DNA of 64,000 bases from the NCBI RefSeq assembly GCF_003086295.3, contig NC_092038.1:129359518-129423517 (forward strand), given 5' to 3'. The notes beneath the pieces are model-generated. The model was not told where the DNA came from. It ran no database searches and was given only the letters and a program-made list of their open reading frames with translations. Source of the stretch: Arachis hypogaea. Its lineage: Eukaryota > Streptophyta > Magnoliopsida > Fabales > Fabaceae. The first letter of the stretch is position 1. Each line of letters begins with the position of its first letter. Below are positions 50,196 to 60,473 of the stretch, piece by piece. A program made the position numbers and the translations under genes.

Positions 50196-52594
50196 AATAA
50201 TCATTCTTAATGGTTTTAAGTTTTAACTTAAACATGAATTATTTTTTTGGTTTATAGCCACAGTAATTGATCGGATTTAATAAGAGTAATGAGGGTATCG
50301 AAAGTCTAAAAACTCTTCAAGCAATTGGATTTCTTGGTAGTAAGTACGAAGTTGCAACTAGTGTGGGCTTATATTAGCCCACTTTATTTGATTTGCTTTT
50401 GATTTTATCTTTTTTGTTATTGCATTGTCTCCTTATAGTAAACAAAAATATATACATGTTGATTTGATTCTAAATTAAACCACAAGCTTTCAGACATTGT
50501 TTTGTCAGTCTGCATGGTTTGGTTGCTTTAATTTTCATTATAGTTCAGCCGTAAAAGTATAAAAAAAATTGAATTGACTAACTATTAAAAACTTAACATT
50601 AGGAATAAAATTAAAATTTATGTTAAATAATAAAAATTAAATTAAATATTAATTTTTTAAAAATTTTAAAAAATTTTAAGAACCAGAATTATACTCTACC
50701 TGTTTAGTATATATTCTGTTTGCATCGATTAGATTATTTCTTACATCATGCCCCAAGTTTAAAGTTGGTACATTGTAACACTCCAAAATAGTCAAACAAA
50801 ATTTGCATTGCCATTAGTTTTGCGTTTTGTTTTTGAATTTGAACCTCGAGAAATTAAAAGCCATCGAGCAATACTTGTCAAAGTACAGTTCACATAGGTT
50901 TGTAACTAAGATAAGATCTTAGTTTTGTGATGTACGACAAAGTAGTATTAGCTAGCTGCTCCCTTTGAAGTCTGGATGATACCAAATTATATGTTTAGCA
51001 CTAGGGCGGCAACATCTCTCTCTCTCTCTCTTTCTCTTAAATAGATATTGAACCAAAATTTTTTTGCTAAATACAAAAAATTAATTTTATTTTAAATAAC
51101 TAAAAATATTTTTAGTTATTAAAAAAAATTAATTATTAATTTAATACGTTTTTTTTATATAAAAATTAATTTCATTTTAAATTATCATCAAGTTATATAA
51201 TAATATTGTATATTTTTTGTAACTTATGAATTAAAAATAGGTAGAATTAGAATTAAGATATTCTTTACTCGCGAATATAATAAAATTGAGTTTATATAAA
51301 AATTTTAACTTGCGAATACGATTAAAATATTAGATATAAATTTTACTCTATTCTACTCATTATCACCTTATTTAGTACATAAAATCAAGAGATTGAGAAT
51401 TTAGATTTGACTTATCTATAATCGTATTAAAGACCAAAACTGAAGACATGCATCTGCATGCATACAGTATATGTTATTATATTATTCATTCGCCAATAGA
51501 AAGCATCCGTTGATATTTACGATTAAATATTTTGGTACATAACCAAAAAATAAAAAATAAAAAATATGTATTTAAAAGCATACATTAAAATTTTTAAATT
51601 ACACATTTATTATAATCAGATTTGGACAACTTAATTATATAAATTTCACATTTTAAATGTATTATTTTTTTTATAATTTTAAATGTGCAATGAAGATTTA
51701 AGTATGTTAGCTTAGTTAATTATTGTGTTTCCTTTTTATAACAAAAAATTAGTTAATTGACATTGTATAGAAATTTACATTTAGTAGTTTTCATAAAAAA
51801 ATGATTATATTATTATAAAAAAAATTAATTATTCTACCATCATAACCTATTTAATAATTATTTTTGTTGTCAATTATTTTACTAAAAAATATGCATGTAA
51901 AGTAATAATATAATTTGCATAAATATACAAAAATTCATAATATTTATTTTTATTTTCATCATGAAGCATTTTTTTTCATAATAAAAAAAATTAAGAGATC
52001 AATATTTTTAATATAAAAAGATAAAAATAAATTAGCATTAATTTAAAAATAAAAAATATATTTACTACCTAAAATAATAGGTCGTTCCTAACTGAAGAAA
52101 TTCCACGCTATATATTTTAGTAACATTCCAATGGATGGCATGCATTTAATTTATGGTGAAAAACTAAAGTGCAATCGACTTAATGTGAAATTTATAACTG
52201 AGAGTGTTAGTTGAAATTTTGTCAAATCATCTAATAGTTCTGAATTATCAACTTTACGTGAAGTCAACTGCACCTGAATTTTAACCTTAATTTATTGGTT
52301 TTAATAGAGAATTAATTAGGAGGTGAAGGCAATTCTAATAAATTAGTTAAAAGTTAAGTTTGTTATAAAATAAACAAAAAATAATTCTCCACTGTCCTAA
52401 TTGATTTATAATGTAGTTAGTTTTTTAGACTTTTTTTTTAATTTATCGCTCCAAAAAATCTTAATATAGATAACTACATAATTTCTGGGTTCTAACTAAT
52501 CAAAAACCATATGCTTTTGGAACATTGTTTTAGACTTTAGTGAGAAGGACAAGTAGCATTTCTGTTATTGTTATTAGTGAAGCAAATCAGTCGC
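50196..52594. other. AT-rich intergenic region
   Basis: No gene is supported. About 51233-51372 is a fragment of the repeat family of 27119-27965 (attcttta(c)tcgcgaa..., ttttaacttgcgaa, tactctattctactcattatcacc). The stretch next to 52595 is the promoter region of the small secreted protein gene. Confidence 0.5.
51233..51372. repeat. Fragment of the repeat family at 27119-27965
   Basis: Word order matches about 27820-27965 (gggttagaattgagagattctcaactcgc; tttttaacccgcaaat; attaccagct) with many changes. Confidence 0.4.
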
Positions 52595-52602
52595 TATAAA
52601 TA
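52595..52602 (+). promoter_or_regulatory. TATA box of the small secreted protein gene
   Basis: TATAAATA lies 85 bases before the end of the leader at the ATG, giving a leader of about 60 nt that contains four tandem ACAT repeats (cacatacatacatacatacatag, about 52640-52662). Confidence 0.75.
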
Positions 52603-52686
52603 GTCCTTAACACAGAGCACAATCGTATCATATTCATCACATACATACATACATACATAGACACATCAGTTAATCAGTTATCGAAA

Positions 52687-53013
52687 ATGAACAAGTCAAT
52701 ATTGTTGGTGGTGGTTTTGAGTTTGGTGATAGGGGTGACAATGGCTGAGCTTGAAAGCGAGAAGCAATACGGGCCGTGCGGGAAGTTCAGCACACAGAGG
52801 ATACTCACTCATAAGCTCAGGCACTGCGAGAAACCAGCAAGAAACTTGTACGCACCCGTTTCTAGGCAGTGTTTCCAGGACCTTCAAAACGTCTCCTTCC
52901 AATGCCTCGTTACCGTCTTCAGTTCCGATGCCTTCACCAAAATCGGTGTCGACCCACACGTCGCCATGACCATCCCCTCTCGCTGCCACCACGCCTATCA
53001 TGACAACCCCTAA
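52687..53013 (+). CDS. Small secreted cysteine-containing protein (possibly prolamin-like)
   Basis: The frame encodes 108 aa. Residues 1-20 (MNKSILLVVVLSLVIGVTMA) form a signal peptide, so a mature protein of about 88 aa would be secreted. It has five cysteines at 31, 47, 62, 73 and 100. The segment from Cys62 (CFQDLQNVSFQC...) to KIGVDPHVAMTIPSRC resembles the prolamin-like fold of ECA1/egg-cell-secreted proteins. In those, a Cys-Cys pair usually follows the GxDP/GPE-type word; here it is His-Val. With an odd cysteine number, one may be free or pair with another chain. The TATA box, leader and composition (GC-richer than the flanks) argue that it is real. The family assignment is tentative. 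Confidence 0.8.
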   Translation: MNKSILLVVVLSLVIGVTMAELESEKQYGPCGKFSTQRILTHKLRHCEKPARNLYAPVSRQCFQDLQNVSFQCLVTVFSSDAFTKIGVDPHVAMTIPSRCHHAYHDNP

Positions 53014-53022
53014 ACCCTGCAG

Positions 53023-54002
53023 GTCATTAAATCTACTTTTATTTTTTCATTTACGAGAAAATTTAGAATCCAGCACTTTTATTAAAATTTGATCAATACT
53101 TAGTCAGTAAAAGAAAAATAAATAATTTTTTATCATTAGATAAAATTTTACATCATTAAAAATATTAATTAATAACTACAACTCATAAAATTGGTTGCCT
53201 CTAGCACTCCTCTTTTTTTAATATTAATGCTAGAGGATAGTAGAATTTATTGTTTTTTTGTTGTGGATTAAAAATACGTTGCTGAATTACTAAACTAAAA
53301 AAAAAAAAATCATATTTATGACTAAAAATTGCCAATTAAAAACAATAAATTCACGCTGATCCTTCAGTGTTTTTTTAGTTAACAATCTGTCAGTAAACAA
53401 ACGTTTAAACATAAAAAAGAAAAATTTAAAACCTAAAAAATAATTAATTGATTATTAGCTGAAAAAAAGTAGTTCATAATTTTAAATTAAAGTTAGTTAT
53501 ATTATTTAGCAACATCACAAAATTCGAATTAAGTATCAGTAAAATTAGAAATTTAAAATTTTAAAGATTTAACTATAATAAAATAATATAATTATATATA
53601 AAATATTTTTATTTTAAATTAATTAAACATTAAAAAATAAAACTAATTTGATTCGTTTATTAAATTTTTTGTCCAAAATTTTCAGTTTTTAAACTTGATA
53701 ATCAATTTTTATCATGAACTGAATTGGTCTCATAATCGATTTTTAATTAATTAATCTGATTAAACTGGTCAATTCTTCTCAAAACCATGTTATTTAGTGG
53801 GACTTATTTAACTATTCTTGAATTCAATGTGATGTCTTCTTTTGCTTTTCAAATACCGATTAATTATACTGAAGTGAAAGTTTAAGTTATAGTAAAGGAA
53901 GAAGTGATTTAGAGTATATAATTATAGTTTTAATTTGTATTATTGGCCGTAAATTTTAACCATATGCTTACGTACTGAATTTTTCACATGATCATTTTGC
54001 AG
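53023..54002 (+). other. Probable 3' UTR intron of the small secreted protein gene
   Basis: A donor (CCTGCAG|GTCATT) lies 9 bases after the stop codon and an acceptor (CATTTTGCAG) ends at 54002. The sequence between is AT-rich and repeat-like. The following less AT-rich exon-like segment (54003 to about 54200) ends in several AATAAA-like signals (aataaactataac, aataaataaat). Only transcript data could prove it. Confidence 0.45.
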
Positions 54003-54384
54003 CATATGATCACATACCTTGAAGGCTAAGAGCGTGAGCTATATATGGCGCCTGAAGTTATGCCATATGGTCAAGTTCAAGTTACAATAATAGTTGTTCT
54101 TCTATCTTTAATATATAATAAATTGAGCTCGCTATGTATATATAGCAGCTCACACATGTATGTTCAATTGTAATAAACTATAACGTAATAAATAAATAGC
54201 TTTCGGCTTTCTTAGCCTTTCAAGTAATTATATAAGATCCATCGTCTAGTACACTCTTTATTCTAGCGTTACACTTGGAAGAGTAATCAATTGTGGACGT
54301 TAATATTTCACATATGTAAGAATTGTGTATGTCGCTGGTCGGCTGGTGTGAATTTCAGTGAATGTTTATTTATTAAACTCTAAC
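54003..54384 (+). other. Probable terminal 3' UTR exon and spacer
   Basis: About 54003-54200 has mixed composition and poly(A)-signal-like words near 54171-54197. It holds no convincing frame. The rest is spacer up to the MITE. Confidence 0.4.
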
Positions 54385-55093
54385 CAGTGCCAGAATAAAA
54401 AAAATTTGATAGTGAAAATAAAATATATATATATAACATGATAATTTTTATAATAAAATATTATATTTATATAAAAAATTAATATTAAATTATTTATTAT
54501 AAATTTTTGTGTATATATATATTATTTAATTTATTTTTAATATATATTTTATATTTTAAAATTTATTTTATACAAATAATTATTTTTTATGTATACGTAT
54601 AATTATATTTTATTATAAAATATAATTAATCTTCAACTAATTACAAATTAAAAAATTAAAATAATAATTCAAATAATAACATATAATTTAAAATTTTATA
54701 TTTAAAATAGTAACAATTAAAATCTCTCTTTTATATATATAATATATAGATATATATATATTATTAAATAATTATTTAAAAATATTTAAAATTTACTTTC
54801 ATACAATTAATTCTCATCTTAATAATATTTAAAGTTAAAAAAATTCATTTAACTAGTGTAATTATTATAGAAAAAATTAAAACTAATTTAAAAAAATACT
54901 AATGAATAAATAATATTTTTTAAGTTGATTTTAAAAAAAAAACACCAATCTTATTTAAATTTAAAAATTTAATCATTATAATGTACATATAATATAAAAT
55001 TTATAAATTTACTATCAAATCTCAAAAATTAAATAAAAAATTATTATAAGATCAAATTTAATAATTTAATAATAACAAATAAATATTATTATA

Positions 55094-55130
<37 letters not shown>

Positions 55131-55191
55131 TGAAATTTCAAATTGTATTAGAGCTCCTTGTCCCATTTCAATATAAGTAGATCAGTCCGTG
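54385..55191. mobile_element. hAT-like MITE related to 16634-17459
   Basis: The 807-bp element begins CAGTGCCAGAAT and ends GATCAGTCCGTG. It is flanked by actctaac (54377-54384) and actctacc (55192-55199), an 8-bp duplication with one mismatch. Words such as ttttgatagtg, ataacatgataat and tattaaattat follow the same order as in 16634-17459. It is more degraded and contains an ATT microsatellite at 55093-55131. Confidence 0.7.
55093..55131. repeat. (ATT)n microsatellite
   Basis: About 12 ATT repeats inside the MITE at 54385-55191. Confidence 0.9.
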
Positions 55192-55199
55192 ACTCTACC

Positions 55200-56003
55200 C
55201 ATATTGTGTGACAATATATATATATATATATATCAGAAACCATTCATATATAGTTGTATGTTATCAATCTTTTCCTTAGAAGTTGATAAGAGACACTAAT
55301 TTGGGATTCTTGAATTCATAAAGTTTAATTATAAAGATCCCTACTGTGAGAGATGGTTGATCCAATATATAATTTTTTATTTTTTATTTTTTTTTAATTT
55401 TTATTCTTTTGTTGTTGCTATCCTCACTCTGCGGTTTATTTCGTTGTCAGCGCGTCTTATATTATCAAATTTCTTACAATATAAACATACATGTCATTTT
55501 CAGAAGGGATAGAGAGAGAAGAACAAAGGACATTTATGTAAACCACAAAGGATACACTATATTATATAGACCCAGAAACCTGAAAGTACATGCAACAAGC
55601 TAAGGAGATCACACGATTGTAACAATACAAGACCTAAAGTCTAAAGCTGAAGGTCAGCTACAAAGACGAAACTAACCTTTTATGTAAAATAAAATTACAA
55701 AAACAAACTGAGCAGCAGGGAGCAACTATAATTTATATGTGTACTAATTAAGTACTATTGATTTTGATGGTAAGGGCTAACTACTTTAGTTTATGTGCAG
55801 TTAACGTTATGTATGTGATGCGACCTGCTTGGTATTAATTAAAAAAAACACCCATAATGTTGTTAATATACTACTTAACCAGGACTAGCTAGCATCTGAT
55901 CTGATCTCTTATTTAATTTTATCATACACTTTATATATAGTTAATTCTTCAGAGTTCACATCACCCTGCAACATGGCCGGGGAGTTAAGTGTGTAGTAGT
56001 GTG
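55200..56003. other. Intergenic region and 3' flank of the next gene
   Basis: No gene is supported in 55200-55950. The minus-strand 3' UTR of the gene at 56004-57339 probably lies in the right part. The frame at 55409-55603 has no recognisable domain. Confidence 0.45.
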
Positions 56004-57339
56004 TCAATAATAAAGGGAACCTGAAAATTAAAAGTAATAACGATAAAAATTAGGTCAATTATTGTATATAAATTAAATAACAGTATGAGAAGAGTGCATG
56101 TATATGTATATACCTTGCCACCAGTTTCCTCTTGAGGCGCTATTTGAGTCGTTACCATCGGGATCATCATCTTTCTTATCTTTGTTAAACTGCACAAATA
56201 ACACAAATTTAATTTATCTAAAATATAGTGAAACTCAAAGTGCAATTAATGAATGAGTTGAGTTAAGTGTAGATAAATTAAGTTAAGTAGCATATGGCAG
56301 GTGGCAGAGAGGGTTAACAAAGTTGTAACGGTGATAAGGTATAGAGTGAGGTGCAGGTCCATAGTAGCCAATTAAATAAAAAAATATAAGAATATGTGTG
56401 AAGTGTGATGCATGGACCACCAGAAAATAAAGTAAAGGATGGGGATTAAGGCACTCACAGCATGGTGGGATTCAGTGGTCCTGGTTGATGATGATGTTGT
56501 TTTTGGGGAATAATTTTCTTGACCACCATAGTAGATTGATGAACTGTAGTAGCTGCTGGGCTCCACTGTCTCATTCTTGTTGCCACAATTGCTTTCACCT
56601 TTACCGTAATTACCTGCAAACCAACCACTATTATATGTTACTCAAACCGCCTAAACATTTAAACTTATATTATAAAGCAAATTAAATATGTTCCCTCTAT
56701 GTAGACAACATGTTATCAATTATTGTACTATTCAAATGTGGGATCGTAGTACCTAAGTCAAATAAATTCAACTAGCTAGTATATATTTTATACTAACGAA
56801 CCTGGTGCTCCATAATTTTTGAATCCCACCTCCTGCTTCCTTGAATCTCTCCCTCCTCCAACCTAAATTTGTGCATGTCATATGTTACTTATATATATAT
56901 ATTTACATATAATACCATTATTAAATAAGATTTTGAATTAGAAATTGAATATTATAATATATATAACCTGTAGAGAGGTGCAAAATTAATAAAAATTCAT
57001 GATTGGTTGGTCAAATGCCGTATATAGTAGAATAATTACAATATTGACCAAAATTATTAAGAGAGGCGGAGGTTATGTGAGAGAACAAGTGTTAAATATG
57101 GTAATATTAAGATTATTTGAGTAAAGAAAAAAGGAAAAAAGGAACATGCAAGAGGAAAATGAAGAATAAATGTTAAGAGGCATGCATACAGTGGAAGAAG
57201 GAGGGGGGAAAATAGAGCCAAAGATGCTTGTGGAAGAAGATGAGATGGTAGAGGGATCCTTGGGACCAAAAAGATGATCAAAGTTGGTGGTGGAAGAGGA
57301 TGATGAGGAAGAAGAAGATTTCTTTTTGTTGTTGTCCAT
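56004..57339 (-). CDS. Conserved plant-specific protein ending in a WWQGSLYY motif, 5 exons
   Basis: Exons in transcript order are 57339-57190, 56862-56802, 56613-56459, 56189-56114 and 56020-56004, giving 459 nt (152 aa). All junctions are GT-AG and in phase. The N-terminus has Lys and a run of nine Ser, then FDHLFGPKDP and SIFGSIFPPPS. The middle has KNYGAPGNYGKG and YYSSSIYYGGQENYSP. The C-terminus is DDDPDGNDSNSASRGNWWQG then SLYY. I recall plant proteins of unknown function with SIYYGGQ and NWWQGSLYY words, but know no name or activity. It is hydrophilic, with no signal peptide or membrane segment, and probably disordered. The last coding exon contributes only 17 nt. A clear TATA box and a G-box lie upstream. 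Confidence 0.88.
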
Positions 57340-57454
57340 GAAAGTAGTAACTAGTAATTGATGAAGCAAAGGGAATGGATAAGATTGAAAGAGAGAAGCA
57401 CGTGTTGGATTAGTGAGTGAGATTGAAGGTAGAAAGCAAAGAGGAAGAGAGGGG

Positions 57455-57462
57455 TATTTATA
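57455..57462 (-). promoter_or_regulatory. TATA box of the WWQGSLYY-protein gene
   Basis: On the minus strand this reads TATAAATA in the context gcTTATAAATACccc, 116 bases before the ATG. Transcription would start near 57425. Confidence 0.8.
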
Positions 57463-57508
57463 AGCAGAAGCATAAGCATGTGCATGTGCTCTCTCTTCTC
57501 TTCTTTGA

Positions 57509-57514
57509 CACGTG
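57509..57514 (-). promoter_or_regulatory. G-box / ABRE-like element
   Basis: CACGTG in the context gacacgtggc lies about 50 bases upstream of the TATA box. Such elements are bound by bZIP (ABF/HY5-type) and bHLH (PIF-type) factors, so abscisic acid or light control is possible. Confidence 0.6.
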
Positions 57515-57585
57515 GCTTCTCTCTTTGGGCCCCATTTGGACGCCATGCCCAAATCCCAACCCCTCTTGCCACCTCCCCGTCCCAC

Positions 57586-59216
57586 TCTTTCTATTACTTT
57601 TATTCTCGAAAATTTTCCACCAAATTTTTATATAAAAATTAATAGTTAAAAATTATTAAATAATTAATAAAAAATATTAAAAAATTATAAAAATTTATTA
57701 ATTTTATTTATTATTTTTAGTCATAAATTTAGTTTTTTAATTTTATATTCTAATAATATATTTTAATTTATATTTTTAAACATTGATATAATAATTAATT
57801 AATAGATAAAAATAATAAATTTTAATAATTTTTTAATTTTTTTTCTATTGAAGTAATAAAACTATCCAAAAAGAGTACAATGAAAAAAAAATTCTTAAAA
57901 AAATTAAAATATTTTGTATTTTTTTATTCAATTCTAATTTGATCTGAAAATTGTAGAGTCAAATCAAATAACATCTAAAGATAAAAAAACGTATATATCT
58001 TATTTGATTCGATTTTTTTTAATACTGATCTAATTAATATTTTGGTCAAATCTAACCTGGTATGTATACATCGTATATTCTAATATTTAATATAAAGGTA
58101 AAGTATATATTTTTTTTTTTGAAGTTTAGTAAAAATTTTTAAAATATTTTTAAATTTTATTTTGTTTTAATTTTGTTTTAAAAGTTTTGTATTTGTATAA
58201 ATATATTTTTGACAGCTAAATTTTTAAAAATTTAAAATTAATCTAACAATAATGCATGAAAATTATGCTTAATTTGCTTGTATTGAGGATTGTTCTCATG
58301 AAATTGTTGTTAAATTGGTCTTCAACTATTTGAAAAATAAGCCGTCAGAGATATATTTGATGTAAATCGAAAATTTTTAAGACAAAATTAAAATAAAATA
58401 AAAATTAGAAATATTTTTAAAACTTTTATCAAATCTTAAAAATAAACAATATATACTTTACCCATAATATAAAAATATTTAATTATTTAATTACTTTATT
58501 ATTATCTTGACTCTAACATCTTAAAAATTTTGGAAAGATAAATATTTCATTGAATATTAGTAGATATATAAAACTCATCTTAAATGCATTAAAAATGTAA
58601 TTATTTATATATTTTTTATTTAATTTAAATTTTAAAGATAAATAATTTTCTTAAACTTACTACTACCTAGCTACTACCATAATGTGCTCTACACTAGTAC
58701 ACTACACTACTCTTGCGGGCTTGTGGCTATCTAGCCTATAGCATACGGTGATAGGTGAATATGAAGTAGTTCTTTATGCATGCTTACCTAACTTCTTTCA
58801 TGTTAGAAATGAACCACATAACTGAATTTGTCCTTGACATTCTTCATTGGTAAATCAATAAGCAATATAATCGTTTTGTTAAGGGTATCTCAGCTAGCAT
58901 TTGGTTGATGTTCATATGCCATTGAGACATGAATATGGGAATATATGTTTGCTATTTGGTTTGATAAGACACAAATTTTAGAAAGATACGAAAAAATACA
59001 GATGAATATGAAAATATTAAATTTGTATACTTTTAATTTAGTGAGATTTTGAGACAATTTATAAGGTATTAATTTTTTATTTTTTATCTTTATTTATTTT
59101 TAAATTTTTAAAATTTATTCGTTTATCTCTTTAAATTTTTTTTAAACAAAAATAATTTAGTCTTTTTTAAATATTTGTGTCTTTTTTATTATTTTTGTCA
59201 AACACAATACAATATC
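57586..59216. other. AT-rich intergenic region
   Basis: No gene is supported. About 58090-58460 is an imperfect inverted repeat: agtttagtaaaaattttt... with ...aaaacttttatcaaatctt, and words ttagaaatatttttaaaac near the right side match inverted sequence on the left. About 58965-59216 is the left half of a MITE-like repeat into which hAT copy B inserted. Confidence 0.45.
58125..58450. repeat. Imperfect inverted-repeat element
   Basis: The left arm (about 58110-58245: gtatatattttttttttgaag...gtataaatatatttttgacagc) and the right arm (about 58325-58460: ccgtcagagatatatttgatg...aataaacaatatatacttta) are inverted relatives. It is a probable foldback MITE, with no target duplication found. Confidence 0.5.
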
Positions 59217-60465
59217 CAGTGGCGGAACCAGAAATTCTATAAGAGGGGGGCCAATTAAATATAAAATATAACAAAAAATTAACAAAATATGATTTGTAGC
59301 ATATATATCAAAAAAGTAATTATATTATATAAAAGTCAATGTTCAACTACATACTAAAACTTTATGGTCCAAACTTTATGTATGCTCTACGAATTTCATC
59401 TTGTTGATTGATAGGATAATTCCAAATTTGCGGACGCTTTCCGGGATCACGCATCAATGTATCAATATTAACTTGATCTATTTCAGTCCTTGCTATTTTG
59501 GAAGCAGGGGTTGAATATCTTGCTCAACAAGTTGTGTCACAGGTTGTTCAATAATATTTTGAACATTACTCAAAGAATCTGAAGCTGAATTTTGTTTATC
59601 ATATATTCTCTCTTTTCTCTTGAAAAATGAGTGAATTGTTTTCATCTTTGACATTTTTAACTTAACTTGAACTATCTAACCAAAAAAAAAACAAAAATAA
59701 TTGCATATATATTATTTTCTTAAAAAAAATATTAAACCTATTGAGCAATAACAAATAATTTTAGAAACACAAATATATAATAACCAAAAATAAAGTTATT
59801 GATTTACCTGATTATTTTTTGTTCCAAGTCTCACAAAAAAATAATTCTATTGAGTTTTGTCCTCACTTCAATCTTTGAACACTGTCCATTATAAAAAAAA
59901 TAAATTAATTATTTTAAATAAATAATGTAAATAATACTTGACATTGTCATTAACTTAAAAAAAATTGAAATATACCTCTTTGAATCTTTGTTGTGCATTG
60001 AATGGTTAATATTTTGTTGTTCACTTCTCTTCAATGGTTTTTCTTCATATGTCTTGTTTTGGTATGGAAAGAAAATTAAAATGAGAAGAGTAGAAGACCA
60101 AAAGTTTGGGAATCACTAAAAGAGAGAGAAAAGTGACGCTATGCCTATGATAGTTTGAAATAAATATTTGAAAAATGTACTAGGATTACTTTAATTAATA
60201 GTATGGGCTTGGGCTAGTATAATAGAACCATTTTTATTAATTATTAGAATGAGCTATTTGTTAACAAGAACAACAATAATTCAAATATCCAATACATAGT
60301 GCAGTTTTTAGTTATTTTAATTTATAAAATTTTGTAACTTATATTTTTTTTAATATTATATATAAAAAAATTTAATATTATTAATTATTACTATTTACTA
60401 TTTTTTTTTTAAAAAATTTGGGGGGGACCATGGCCACCTTAGGTCCCCCCGTGGATCCGCCACTG
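59217..60465 (-). mobile_element. Non-autonomous hAT element, copy B
   Basis: The 1249-bp element is in inverted orientation to copy A (11782-13027). Termini are CAGTGGCGGAACC and GGATCCGCCACTG, and the 8-mer acaatatc flanks it exactly (59209-59216 and 60466-60473). In long stretches compared by eye, copy A and B differ only by a few substitutions and homopolymer lengths. It interrupts an older MITE-like repeat. Confidence 0.9.
59351..59655 (-). pseudogene. hAT transposase N-terminal fragment in copy B
   Basis: The minus strand encodes the same MSKMKTIHSFFKRK start, the same stop after LLPK and the same shifted continuation (DPGKRPQIWNYP, DEIRRAYIKFGP) as copy A. Confidence 0.7.
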
Positions 60466-60473
60466 ACAATATC

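Noticed and set aside
53007..53019. ccctaaaccct, a telomere-like word
   Set aside because: Only one and a half repeat units, overlapping the stop codon of a gene.
57073..57585. 170-codon minus-strand frame through the first exon of the WWQGSLYY protein
   Set aside because: It runs through the 5' leader and into intron 1. The spliced model from the ATG at 57339 fits the TATA box, and its later exons stay in phase.
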